Assembly (NCBI RefSeq): GCF_030767025.1
Contig: NZ_JASITE010000005.1
Span: forward strand, 452,257 to 516,256
Direction: 5' to 3'
Length of the DNA: 64,000 nt
DNA from: Nocardia sp. CC227C
Lineage (GTDB): Bacteria > Actinomycetota > Actinomycetes > Mycobacteriales > Mycobacteriaceae
This document shows, piece by piece, positions 8,727 through 16,201 of this stretch (the first letter of the stretch is position 1; each line of letters begins with the position of its first letter). The notes beneath the pieces were generated by a model, which did no database searches, had not been told where the DNA came from, and saw only the letters and a program-made list of their open reading frames with translations. Made by a program: the position numbers and the translations under genes.

Positions 8727-9230
8727 TCAGGCGTCGTCGTCGGATCCGGCAGCCGCCCAGGCGAATTCGAATTCGTCGCGGCTGATGGTCTGCCACGCCA
8801 GTTCCGGGTCGTAGAGGTCGACGGGCGGATGCGCGGGCCATTCGTCCGCACCGGTGCGCAGCACGGTGCCGTCACCGGCAATGGCCACCTCGCGTAGTCG
8901 GTGCCCGTCGGGCCCCAGCTCCATCAGGGCGACGAACGCGCCCTCGCTCTGGCGCAGATGCACGATGCCCCGCCCGACCAGCGCGCCGAACCCGGGCCGC
9001 GCGCGCTGCGACCGCCGCTGTTCACGCAGGTCGCGCAGGCCGGGTGGCAGGTCCTCGCCGTCCACCGCGCTCTCGTCGAGATGCAGATGCCGCGCCTGCT
9101 CCAGCAATTCCTCGTCGTCGACCACCTCGACCTCGGCGAAGGTCTCGAGGATCTCCCGGGGTGAGCGCGCCCGCACCCACCACCAGGCCCGGCTGATTCC
9201 GTAGTCGTGCAGCACCAGAAACCGATCCAT
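8727..9230 (-). CDS. Conserved hypothetical protein
   Basis: 167 residues starting at MDRFLVLHDYG (ATG at 9228-9230); the reading frame extends further upstream but that part is low-complexity Arg/Pro/Ser and not convincing. The product is soluble, acidic and rich in Glu and Asp, with no signal peptide, membrane segment or known motif that I recognise. It ends 1 bp from the stop of the convergent binding-protein gene. Confidence 0.65.
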   Translation of the reverse strand: MDRFLVLHDYGISRAWWWVRARSPREILETFAEVEVVDDEELLEQARHLHLDESAVDGEDLPPGLRDLREQRRSQRARPGFGALVGRGIVHLRQSEGAFVALMELGPDGHRLREVAIAGDGTVLRTGADEWPAHPPVDLYDPELAWQTISRDEFEFAWAAAGSDDDA

Positions 9231-9359
9231 GCCCCCATCCTGGCGAACGAGCCCGGTGAATGCCCACATTCCAGCCGAATGGAACTGCACCCACGTACGA
9301 GCGATTCCGCAGCGGCGGCGAACCGTCCGCCGACGCGAGCGAGCCCCGGTATGGCGAAC

Positions 9360-9385
9360 GGGCCGCCCCGCCGAGCAGGCGGCCC
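9360..9385 (-). terminator. Hairpin downstream of thioesterase gene
   Basis: Perfect 8-bp stem GGGCCGCC/GGCGGCCC with a 10-base loop, about 45 bases past the stop of the minus-strand thioesterase (9430). There is no U-tract, as is common in high-GC actinobacteria. Confidence 0.45.
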
Positions 9386-9429
9386 GCCCCCGAGCCGGAG
9401 ACCGCCGCACGACGGACCCGGCGCGGCGG

Positions 9430-9906
9430 CTACCTGCCGTGGGCGCGCAGCTGGTACAGACCCTCGGTCTCGGCGACCAGCACACCGTCGGCGTCGGTGA
9501 CCACCGCGCGCAGGGTGAAGTCGGATTTGCCGTTGGTGGCGGCCTCGGCGGCGATGCGGGCGATCTCCTCCTCGGCGAGGGTGGCCTCGGCGCGCACGTC
9601 GGTGCGGGCGGGCTTGCGGAAGGCGATCCGCAGGTCCTTGACCAGGGGGTAGTACTCCGCGCTGTCGAAGCTGGCGATGGCGATGGCACCGCCGAGGATC
9701 TCGGCCACGGTGAAGAGCACCCCGGCGTAGATCGCGCCGAAGTGGTTGGCGTTGCCCTCGGCGGGCACGGTGGTGGCCGCGAAGCCGGGCCGTACTTCGA
9801 GGGCGCGCACTCCCATGCGGTGAGCGGCCGGAATGGTGAATTCCAGCGCGCCGTTGATCACATCTGCCAGCGGTGGGGTGGCGGTCCCGACTTCGTTGTC
9901 ACTCAT
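9430..9906 (-). CDS. Hotdog-fold thioesterase (PaaI/DUF4442-like)
   Basis: 158 residues, single hotdog domain. The helix region shows NHFGAIYAGVLFTVAEILGG, matching the N-H-x-G-x-x-x-A-x-x-F/L pattern of PaaI/YiiD-C/DUF4442 acyl-CoA thioesterases, followed by the strands PLVKDLRIAFRKPAR and SDFTLRAVVTDADG. It should hydrolyse an acyl-CoA or acyl-carrier thioester in the cytoplasm. Neighbours give no substrate hint. Start ATG at 9904-9906. Confidence 0.8.
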   Translation of the reverse strand: MSDNEVGTATPPLADVINGALEFTIPAAHRMGVRALEVRPGFAATTVPAEGNANHFGAIYAGVLFTVAEILGGAIAIASFDSAEYYPLVKDLRIAFRKPARTDVRAEATLAEEEIARIAAEAATNGKSDFTLRAVVTDADGVLVAETEGLYQLRAHGR

Positions 9907-9941
9907 ACCCGCAAGTATGAACTGATGGCAGGTGATGTCAA

Positions 9942-10790
9942 TCAGGGGGTCGGGACTCCGGCGTCCCGCACGGCCGCGACCACCAGGTCGGCCACCCCGC
10001 GCATGCCCTGCACCGTCGGGTGGTAGGGCACCAGCGTCTCGGTGGCAAGCAGCGGATCGAACCAGCGCACCCCCGCGGGCGCGCAGGCGTCACGCCCCGC
10101 CGAGGCGGCGACGGTGTCCACGTAGAGAGCGCCGACGGCCGCGGCCTCGCGAGCCACCACCGCATTCAGGCGCTCGAACTTGGATTGGATGTAGGCGGCA
10201 TCGCCGGGGGCCAGACCCAGCGTCTCCGGGCAGCCGCCGTCGCGCAGGTAGCGCGGCCAGCCGTCGACCACGATCGCGGCATGCGGCGCGCGGCGCGCGA
10301 TCTCGCGCAGGGCGGCGGCATAGGGTGCGGCGACGGCGTCGATATCGGCGTCCCAGCCGTCGGGGGTCGCGGCGCAGCCGCCGCGCGCCGCGGCCAGGTA
10401 GCAGTCCACCAGGTGGGCGGTGAACCGGGCGTCGTTCGCGCCGATGTGCAGGGTCACCAGGCGGGTGCCGGGACCGAGTGCGTCCAATTGCGGTGGCACA
10501 CCGGCCGATTGGGACTGGGTGAGATGCGGGAGCCGGGCGGAGCTGCAGGTCCGGTCGTCCAGCCGCAGGCCCAGCTGCGCGGCGACCAGGTGCGGGTAGT
10601 TGGTGGTGGAGCGCACGCAGGCCAGGGGTGCGGAAATATCGACATTGACCACACCGGTGGTGGCCGCGCCCGAATCGCCGAGCGCGACGTACTCCGCGCC
10701 GCCGTCGGCCGGGGCGGCCGTCGCGGTCGTCAGGGACAGCACCGTCGCGGCGACGCCCGCCAGTGCCGCGGTGATGGTTCGCAGGCTCAT
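9942..10790 (-). CDS. Secreted SGNH/GDSL-type esterase
   Basis: 282 residues from ATG at 10788-10790, which has a strong AGGAGGAG site upstream on the coding strand; the frame stays open for a further 1.2 kb upstream but that is a high-GC artefact. The signal peptide ends near TATAAPADGG. SGNH blocks: catalytic Ser in YVALGDSGAAT (GDSG rather than GDSL/GDSY), Gly/Asn in LHIGANDARF, and the C-terminal Asp/His region FDPLLATETLVPYHPTVQG. Cysteines in the mature part suggest disulfides, as in Streptomyces and mycobacterial secreted lipases. It is divergent from another secreted hydrolase. Confidence 0.85.
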   Translation of the reverse strand: MSLRTITAALAGVAATVLSLTTATAAPADGGAEYVALGDSGAATTGVVNVDISAPLACVRSTTNYPHLVAAQLGLRLDDRTCSSARLPHLTQSQSAGVPPQLDALGPGTRLVTLHIGANDARFTAHLVDCYLAAARGGCAATPDGWDADIDAVAAPYAAALREIARRAPHAAIVVDGWPRYLRDGGCPETLGLAPGDAAYIQSKFERLNAVVAREAAAVGALYVDTVAASAGRDACAPAGVRWFDPLLATETLVPYHPTVQGMRGVADLVVAAVRDAGVPTP

Positions 10791-11144
10791 CGAATCTCCT
10801 CCTCGGTCCGGCTCATATTCTGCGACCGCGGGAGGCGCGGCCCAATGGGTACGGCCACATCGGAGGCGGGTGCGGGCTGTGTGGCCGAACAATGCGGGCG
10901 ACCCGGAGGCGCGGGAAGGTGGACGCACGTCGCCGTGAGCGCGGTCGAGCGGTTCCCCGCACCGGTCGCCGGGGCGAATCGAGACAAGGGAGGGACCTCG
11001 ATGTGGAGGGCCTCGGCCGGACGAATCCTGCTCCCGTGGACCGGGCTGCCCGGACGCGATCCGCGCAGGCCGGCACCGCGAACACATGGCGGACGAGCAC
11101 GGCTGGTCAGGCCGGCCGGGGCCGGTCTGACGGGGACCACGACG
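10791..11144. other. Divergent intergenic region between two secreted hydrolases
   Basis: 354 bp between the SGNH esterase and the alpha/beta hydrolase, holding both promoters. An AGGGAGGG sequence at 10988-10995 precedes an in-frame ATG at 11001, which could extend the hydrolase by 48 residues. I see no palindrome or small gene that I can support. Confidence 0.5.
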
Positions 11145-12191
11145 ATGCGGGCCTCGCGCCGGGCGATTCATGCCCGGACGCCGGCCGCGGCGGTACCGCG
11201 CGCGATCGCGGCACTGGCGGTGGTCACGGCGGCCGTGTGCGGGACCGCCGGACCCGTGACGGCGCGGGAACCGGCGCAGACACCCGCACCGACCGTCCAG
11301 AGCCTGTTCAACACCGCGGGCCCGCATGCGGTGGCCACGACGGTGCGTGTCGATCCGTGCCGCGAATCGGTGTGGGGCACGCTGCAGCAGCTCGCGGTCC
11401 ACGCCCTGGGCAATCGCGACGAGCTCACCTGCACGCGGGCGTTTCCGAACGGGCTCGACTCGCCCGTCGGCGTGAACGTCTACCACCCGGCCGATATCGC
11501 CGAGCTGCCCGGCGCACCGCTCATCGTCATGACGCCCGGCTACCACGCCAATCCCGGCATGTACGACGCCATGGCGCGGCAGTGGGTGAGTCACGGATTC
11601 GTGGTCGTGATCCCCTACGAGTTCTTCAACTCCCTGATTCACGTTCCGGCCCTGGGGTTGGCGGCGGCGGTGGCCGCGCACCGGGACCCGAACTCGCCGC
11701 TGCACAACCGTATCGACCTCGGGCGCACGGTATTCGCCGGGCATTCGGGCGGCGGTCAGGCGGCCTTGCAGGCGGGCGCGCTGTTCCCCGGAATCGCCGG
11801 GCTCGTCGATCCGGGGCTGCGGGTCGCCGGAGTGCTGGCCATCCAGCCGGGTCCGCTCGCCCTCGGCGCGTCGGTCGGGGTGCCGACGCTGTTCCTCACC
11901 GGCTCCGACGATTTCGTGGTTCCCGATGTCGCGTGGGTGCGCTGGTGGCAGTACAACCTGACCTGGCACGCGCCGGCCTGGATCGCGAATGCCCTTGGTG
12001 TCAGCCATTTCTCGCCCGTGGACGGGCTCGCGCGCTATCGGTCCGCGGGGGTGGCGGTGGCCTGGCTGCGCTATCTCGCGCTCGGGGACGAGGGCGCGAA
12101 GCGGTACTTCGTCGGCCCCGAGTGGCTGCTGCCCGCCGACGACACCTTCGTCAGCGTGGAGCGCAACGCCCTCGCGAACGCGCTGCGCTGA
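11145..12191 (+). CDS. Secreted alpha/beta hydrolase (chlorophyllase/cutinase-like)
   Basis: 348 residues from ATG 11145, chosen because a normal signal peptide follows at once (Arg-rich n-region, hydrophobic core, cleavage near GPVTA-REP). An alternative ATG at 11001 has a better ribosome site (AGGGAGGG) but would give an unusually long n-region with weaker codon bias. The alpha/beta hydrolase core shows the oxyanion area PLIVMTPGYHANPGMY, the nucleophile elbow VFAGHSGGGQAA (Ser in GHSGG), an acidic residue in FLTGSDDFVVP, and His in GVSHFSPVDG. This layout fits chlorophyllase-like or polyester/lipid esterases; four Cys suggest disulfides. Confidence 0.8.
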   Translation: MRASRRAIHARTPAAAVPRAIAALAVVTAAVCGTAGPVTAREPAQTPAPTVQSLFNTAGPHAVATTVRVDPCRESVWGTLQQLAVHALGNRDELTCTRAFPNGLDSPVGVNVYHPADIAELPGAPLIVMTPGYHANPGMYDAMARQWVSHGFVVVIPYEFFNSLIHVPALGLAAAVAAHRDPNSPLHNRIDLGRTVFAGHSGGGQAALQAGALFPGIAGLVDPGLRVAGVLAIQPGPLALGASVGVPTLFLTGSDDFVVPDVAWVRWWQYNLTWHAPAWIANALGVSHFSPVDGLARYRSAGVAVAWLRYLALGDEGAKRYFVGPEWLLPADDTFVSVERNALANALR

Positions 12192-12194
12192 ACC

Positions 12195-12209
12195 CGCGCC
12201 GCGGGCGCG
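12195..12209 (+). terminator. Short GC hairpin after hydrolase gene
   Basis: Six-bp stem CGCGCC/GGCGCG with a 3-base loop starting 3 bases after the stop. Weak on its own. Confidence 0.25.
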
Positions 12210-12224
12210 ACGACCACCGAGTTA

Positions 12225-12248
12225 GATACATGAGATACAAGCCGTATC
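12225..12248. promoter_or_regulatory. GATAC half-site cluster, likely TetR operator
   Basis: GATAC at 12225-12229 and 12234-12238, then GTATC at 12244-12248. The last two form an inverted repeat GATAC-AAGCC-GTATC. It ends 10 bp before the start of the QsdR-like TetR gene, consistent with autoregulation. Confidence 0.55.
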
Positions 12249-12257
12249 ATTTTCTCG

Positions 12258-12854
12258 ATGAGTACTCGGCAGCAGCCCGCCCGCTCCCCCGGGCGTCCGG
12301 CCTCGGCCACCAGGGCGGAGGTCGTCGAACTCGCCCGGCGGGCCTTCCTGGCGGGCGAGCGAGTCGACGTGCAAGCCGTGGCCGCCGAACTCGGATTGAG
12401 CCGGGCCTCGATCTACCGATGGTTCGGCTCCCGGGACGGACTCATGGGCGCGGTGCTGGCCGATGAGTTCGAAAGCCTGCTGCGGCTGGCCGACAGCCGC
12501 CGGAAAACCACTGGCGCACATCGCATTCTGGAAGCCCTGGACCGCACCAACCACTGGCTGGCCGCGAGCGCGCCGCTCCAGCGCTACCTGGACAACGAAC
12601 GCCTGGTGGGCCTGCGGGTGCTGACGGCCAGCGACGGACCGGTCCAGCCCAAGGCCGTCGCCGCCGTGGAGGACCTCGTCACCCGCACCGAGGACGAGGA
12701 CGGCTACCACGCCATCCTGGACCGGCAGCTGCTCGCCTACACTCTCATCCGGCTGTTGGAAGCTTTCCTCTACAACGACACGGCGGCCGGTATCCGCGGC
12801 GACGTGGACCGGCTGCGGCAGGTGCAGGCCGCGCTGCTGGGCATCCCGGAGTAA
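12258..12854 (+). CDS. TetR family regulator, QsdR-like
   Basis: 198 residues. N-terminal helix-turn-helix: VQAVAAELGLSRASIYRWFGSRDGL (about residues 35-60, split here only by description). The C-terminal domain carries GPVQPKAVAAVEDLV, a stretch I associate with the QsdR type of TetR regulators, originally linked to gamma-butyrolactone (acyl-homoserine-lactone) catabolism in Rhodococcus. No lactonase gene is adjacent. Three GATAC half-sites lie directly upstream. The target beyond itself is unknown; the secreted hydrolase upstream is in the same orientation, 66 bp away. Confidence 0.8.
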   Translation: MSTRQQPARSPGRPASATRAEVVELARRAFLAGERVDVQAVAAELGLSRASIYRWFGSRDGLMGAVLADEFESLLRLADSRRKTTGAHRILEALDRTNHWLAASAPLQRYLDNERLVGLRVLTASDGPVQPKAVAAVEDLVTRTEDEDGYHAILDRQLLAYTLIRLLEAFLYNDTAAGIRGDVDRLRQVQAALLGIPE

Positions 12855-12912
12855 GGCCCCCGGCGCGGTCGCACCGTCACCCGCGAGCAGGGCTGGTGCG
12901 AGGGGGATACGA

Positions 12913-13821
12913 GTGCGGAAGACCGTTGTGATCGCCACGGCGACACTGATCGCCGGACTGCTGTCCGGTTGCTCGAAAGACAGCCCACCGGAGCCGGATT
13001 CGTCCCGTTCCTCCGCTGTTCCCGGGGCTTTCCTCGGCGAGTGCGGCGGCGCTCGCGACGACGACATCCGCGCCATCACGGGCCTGTCCACCCTCACCGC
13101 CGTCGCCCGCAACGGCCTCAAATGCGTGTGGGAGTCTCCGGGCCGAGACCGCCGGGTCATGTTCACCTGGTTCCGCGACAGCCCCGTCGAACGCGAACGC
13201 ACCATCGCCACCGTGGGCGGAAAGACCGTGGCGGACTTCTCGATCGACGGCTTCCACGGCTTCACCGCCAATGCCACGAGCCTGTGCCAGGCCGCGGTCC
13301 AGGACGGCGCGGACTTCTTCCACTGGCTCATCCTCGCCCCCGGCATGGATTGCGCGGTACTCCACCCACTGGCCCGCCTCACCCTCGACCGGTCGCGCGC
13401 CACGACCCCCGCCCCCACGCAGCCGCCCGGACGCCTCGACGAACTGCTGCACGAATGCACGGCGGTGCCGCCGGACGACATCATGGCGACCGTCGGCGAA
13501 TCCGGCCGCTCGGAAATGTATTTCCATGGAGCCGTGTGCATGTGGCGCATCGGCGGGCGCGTGGACCTCACCTTCGGGTGGTTGGAGAACGGTTCGGTGG
13601 AACGCGAGGAAGCGACAGCGCGCGAACTCGGCTACGAGGTCACCCCAGTCATCAATGCCGACCTGCAAGGGTTTTCGCAGCGTCGGCCGGGCGAACCGAC
13701 GGCCTGCGGTGTCACCACCAGTGATTCGGGTGCGGTCACCTGGTGGGTGCAGTCGTCCGCCGCCGATCCGTGTGACACCGCGGAGCGGCTGATGGCGCTC
13801 ACGGTGCGGCGCAGGGTGTGA
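12913..13821 (+). CDS. DUF3558-type lipoprotein, two repeats
   Basis: 302 residues; GTG start with GAGGGGGAT upstream. Signal peptide with lipobox LLSGC (Cys about 20). Two similar halves follow (about residues 40-150 and 160-300), each with a C-x(n)-D-D-D/I-x-A-I/T opening, a central C-V/M-W, a DSPVERE/GSVEREE segment and a late CxxA/DP-C element. DUF3558 domains occur in many actinobacterial surface lipoproteins (one mycobacterial-type family of unknown function). The duplication within one chain is the main feature. The stop overlaps the next start by 4 bp. Confidence 0.75.
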   Translation: MRKTVVIATATLIAGLLSGCSKDSPPEPDSSRSSAVPGAFLGECGGARDDDIRAITGLSTLTAVARNGLKCVWESPGRDRRVMFTWFRDSPVERERTIATVGGKTVADFSIDGFHGFTANATSLCQAAVQDGADFFHWLILAPGMDCAVLHPLARLTLDRSRATTPAPTQPPGRLDELLHECTAVPPDDIMATVGESGRSEMYFHGAVCMWRIGGRVDLTFGWLENGSVEREEATARELGYEVTPVINADLQGFSQRRPGEPTACGVTTSDSGAVTWWVQSSAADPCDTAERLMALTVRRRV

Positions 13822-14789
13822 GGGGATCGAAGCGGGTAGCTCGAAGGCCCTCGCGGACGCATGATCCGACGGGAGTCGCCACGCGGAAATCGGTGACCAG
13901 AGCTGCGGCGTCGGCTTTCGAGGACACCAGCTACGAACTGGTGGCACGACTGCGAGCGGTCCACGCGCACATCGCCGCCGCCCAAGCCGAAGAAGTCGCG
14001 TTGATGACACGGCTGTACCGGCTACGACGGGCACAACAGCTCGAAGCCGGAGTCGCGCCACGCTATGCCGGGGAATCGGCGGCCACCGAAATCGGTGTGG
14101 CGGTACGGGTCTCCCAACGCAGCGCCGACGGGCTGATCGCCCTCGGGATGGGATTACAGCGGCTACCCGTCACTCGACGCGCCTTCGCCCACGGACGTAT
14201 CGACCTGGCACGGGCACGCGCGATTCACGACACGCTGGTCAACACACCCGACGACACCGTGACCGCGTTGGAGGAAACGGTCGTCGCCCGCGCCGAACGC
14301 TGTGATCCCGCCCGGTTGCGGCGCGGCATCCGTAAGAAACTCCTCGAAACCGACCCGGCCGGGCAGTCGCGCCGCCGCCAGGACGCCGAACGCGAACGCT
14401 ACGTCGCCGTGCGCGCCGCCGATGACGGCACCGCGCTGCTCGACGCGGTGCTGCCCGCCGCCGGAGGGGGGACACTGTACGAACGGCTGCGGGAGATGGC
14501 GATCACGCAATGTTGTGCCGCGGACCCGCGCACGATGAACCAGCGTCGCGCCGACGCCCTGGTCGCGCTGGCCGACGGCAGCGGCCAACTCACCTGCGGC
14601 TGCGACACTCCCGACTGTTCCCGCCGCGACCAGCCCGGCTATCCCGGCCACGACCAGCCCGACTATCCCCGCCGCGACCCGCGCACTCCCGCCCCGACCG
14701 CGCGGCGTGCGCTGGTGCAGGTCGGTGTCAGCGCGGCCACCCTGCTCGGCGTGCAGGACAACACGAAACCTGACAAAAGACACACCTAA
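13818..14789 (+). CDS. DUF222 (13E12-repeat) protein lacking the HNH domain
   Basis: 323 residues from GTG 13818 (overlapping the previous stop); a later GTG near 13892 is an alternative. The DUF222 region is clear: long helices with ARLRAVHAHIAAAQAEEV, ATEIGVAVRVSQRSAD, and the late RRADALVALADG plus LVQVGVSAATLLGV. Full-length members continue into an HNH nuclease domain of about 100 residues. Here the frame stops 14 residues after ATLLG, exactly where GC content falls, so the C-terminal nuclease has been lost. A short 8-residue repeat (DQPGYP/DQPDYP) lies at about 270-285. Without HNH it is probably a non-functional remnant. Confidence 0.7.
   Translation: MRGSKRVARRPSRTHDPTGVATRKSVTRAAASAFEDTSYELVARLRAVHAHIAAAQAEEVALMTRLYRLRRAQQLEAGVAPRYAGESAATEIGVAVRVSQRSADGLIALGMGLQRLPVTRRAFAHGRIDLARARAIHDTLVNTPDDTVTALEETVVARAERCDPARLRRGIRKKLLETDPAGQSRRRQDAERERYVAVRAADDGTALLDAVLPAAGGGTLYERLREMAITQCCAADPRTMNQRRADALVALADGSGQLTCGCDTPDCSRRDQPGYPGHDQPDYPRRDPRTPAPTARRALVQVGVSAATLLGVQDNTKPDKRHT
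14627..14669 (+). repeat. 24-bp imperfect repeat inside DUF222 gene
   Basis: CGACCAGCCCGGCTATCCC at 14627-14645 recurs at 14651-14669 with one mismatch (period 24 bp, in frame), giving a Pro/Tyr/Asp-rich linker of 8-residue units. A partial third unit follows at 14675. Confidence 0.6.
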
Positions 14790-14902
14790 ACGGGTTGACG
14801 CTTGCCCGATGGTCAATGAGTGGCAAACAGAATAATTAGAGCTCAAGATCCAAACCTAGTGACATTCGAGCCTTCTGGCGTATATGCGGCTATCATCAGT
14901 GG

Positions 14903-15206
14903 ATGGTGCAGTGGGCCACTGCGTACAAGGTTAGGTCTCGGTTCGCCAACGCGGCCCGTGCGAGAGTCGTCTGGCTCCGTGTAGGGCAAGCACACGCGGT
15001 CTAATACGCCGATGGTGTCAACCTCGGTGAGATGACAGTCGAAGAGCAGCGAGCGCCTTGGGACGGCGTGGAGACGCTCTGCGGGATATCTACGGACGAC
15101 ATGGACGTGAGCGGGCATGCCAACACGGGTCAATGGCCACGCGTGAAGGAAGAGCACCCGGAGTGTCCTGAGTGCCGAGCTGAATACGGGCGTCGGACTA
15201 GCGGCT
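14903..15206 (+). pseudogene. Small Cys-motif protein interrupted by a stop codon
   Basis: From ATG 14903 a 33-residue frame (MVQWATAYKVRSRF...) ends at TAA 15002-15004. The same frame then continues with ETLCGISTDDMD, SGHANTGQWPRV and EHPECPECRAEYG. The two parts read as one small protein with a C-G and C-x-x-C metal-site pattern, broken by a nonsense mutation; no stop occurs at a sensible end before the hairpin at 15207. The region has clearly lower GC than its surroundings. Family not identified; the joining of the two parts is my inference. Confidence 0.4.
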
Positions 15207-15240
15207 CGAGCCGGTGCCAGCGGAAGCTGGCACCGGCTCG
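15207..15240. terminator. Strong hairpin terminator
   Basis: Perfect 15-bp stem CGAGCCGGTGCCAGC/GCTGGCACCGGCTCG with loop GGAA (TTCC on the minus strand). It lies 37 bases past the stop of the minus-strand secreted protein (15278) and would also stop plus-strand transcription from the remnant gene. Confidence 0.8.
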
Positions 15241-15277
15241 AAAGCGATGGAGAGGTGGGGTTTACGGCTCTCAGCGG

Positions 15278-15880
15278 TCAGTAGCAGTACGCCAGGTTGG
15301 TGTTCGGGGGGACGTAGCACGGCCGGGTGTTGCTCGGCGTGCCGGAGCCGCTGGCCCCGCCGATCATCGCGCCGAGCAGGATCCCGGCGGGTATCGCCAT
15401 GAACCCGAAACCGAAGCTGATGACGGTGACCACGAGACCGAAGATGCCCCCGATGAGCGCGCCAGCCGCCGCGCTGGCGCTGCCGGTTTGGGCGGTGCCC
15501 TCCGCGACGGCGGTGGCGGTCGGGTGTGCGACCAGTGCGGCGCCGTCGTCAGCGATGCTGGGGTTCAACGAGAGCACCTGATCGGTGCCGCCGATGGTCA
15601 CCGAGAGCGGCATCGTGGAAGTGACGATGCCGTTTCCGTCGAGGATGTTCACCGCGGCGTCGGTGAGCTGGAACGTGCCCCCGGTCAGGGTGGTGGTGAC
15701 GGTCTGGTCCGTATCGGAGCGAACCACGTCGTAGTGGATACCGCCCTGGTCTCCGGACAGCTGCGAAACAGCCTGCACATCCTGTGCGTTCGATTCCGGC
15801 GCCGCATACGATGTGCCCCCCGTGATAGCCATGGCGCCGATGGTGAGCGCAGCTGTGGCGACGATCTTTCTCATTTTCAC
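15278..15880 (-). CDS. Secreted protein of unknown function with Gly-rich hydrophobic C-terminus
   Basis: 200 residues. Signal peptide with cleavage near SYA-APES. Residues about 30-125 are beta-prone and polar; about 130-180 is Ala/Gly-rich and hydrophobic (ALIGGIFGLVVTVISFGFGF, then a second stretch with GAMIGG); a short tail has two Cys (RPCYVPP, LAYCY). The hydrophobic stretch could insert in the inner or mycolate membrane. I do not recognise a named family. It is divergent from a small orphan at 15911 and has its own strong terminator. Confidence 0.7.
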   Translation of the reverse strand: MKMRKIVATAALTIGAMAITGGTSYAAPESNAQDVQAVSQLSGDQGGIHYDVVRSDTDQTVTTTLTGGTFQLTDAAVNILDGNGIVTSTMPLSVTIGGTDQVLSLNPSIADDGAALVAHPTATAVAEGTAQTGSASAAAGALIGGIFGLVVTVISFGFGFMAIPAGILLGAMIGGASGSGTPSNTRPCYVPPNTNLAYCY

Positions 15881-15910
15881 AAGGCCATCTTAGGCCGCGC
15901 GGGGATCACG

Positions 15911-16201
15911 ATGCTTCACAACGAATTCACTTTCGGCGCTGGTGGTTTCGCTCGTGCGATCACCAATCACACCCATGTCGATTTCGACTTCCACCCCCAC
16001 ACCGTCACGGTCGTGCACTTCGATGGCGTGGATCTGTCGCTGCCGCCGGAGGAGGGCGGGCAGGTGCGTTACGACGAGATCAAGGTCGGTTACGGGCCGT
16101 GCAGTGTCTCGATCTTCGATACCTCGCAGATCAGCTATGACGCAGGCAAGTTGAACGAGGCCGCCGCCCGCCTGGCCGAGGACGCCAAAACCGGTGTCTA
16201 A
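15911..16201 (+). CDS. Small hypothetical protein
   Basis: 96 residues from ATG 15911, with GGGG about 9 bases upstream. Soluble and acidic, with an N-terminal aromatic and His-rich part (HNEFTFGAGG, THVDFDFHPHTVTVVHF) and a helical C-terminus (LNEAAARLAED). It looks like an intact gene from its composition and codon bias. A frame running into it from 15032 is not credible, as it crosses the antisense secreted-protein gene. Function unknown. Confidence 0.6.
   Translation: MLHNEFTFGAGGFARAITNHTHVDFDFHPHTVTVVHFDGVDLSLPPEEGGQVRYDEIKVGYGPCSVSIFDTSQISYDAGKLNEAAARLAEDAKTGV

Larger units (their letters stand above)
14790..15277. other. Low-GC gene-remnant region
   Basis: 488 bp without an intact gene. 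By eye GC is near 55 percent, against about 70 percent around it. It holds the interrupted small gene (14903-15206), a small odd palindrome GCAGTGG-G-CCACTGC (14908-14922) and the strong hairpin at 15207-15240. No transposase, integrase or tRNA was seen. Confidence 0.6.

Noticed and set aside
15032..16201. 389-codon plus-strand frame across the secreted-protein gene
   Set aside because: It crosses a strong terminator and an antisense gene with a clear signal peptide; only its start (remnant) and end (15911-16201) look coding.
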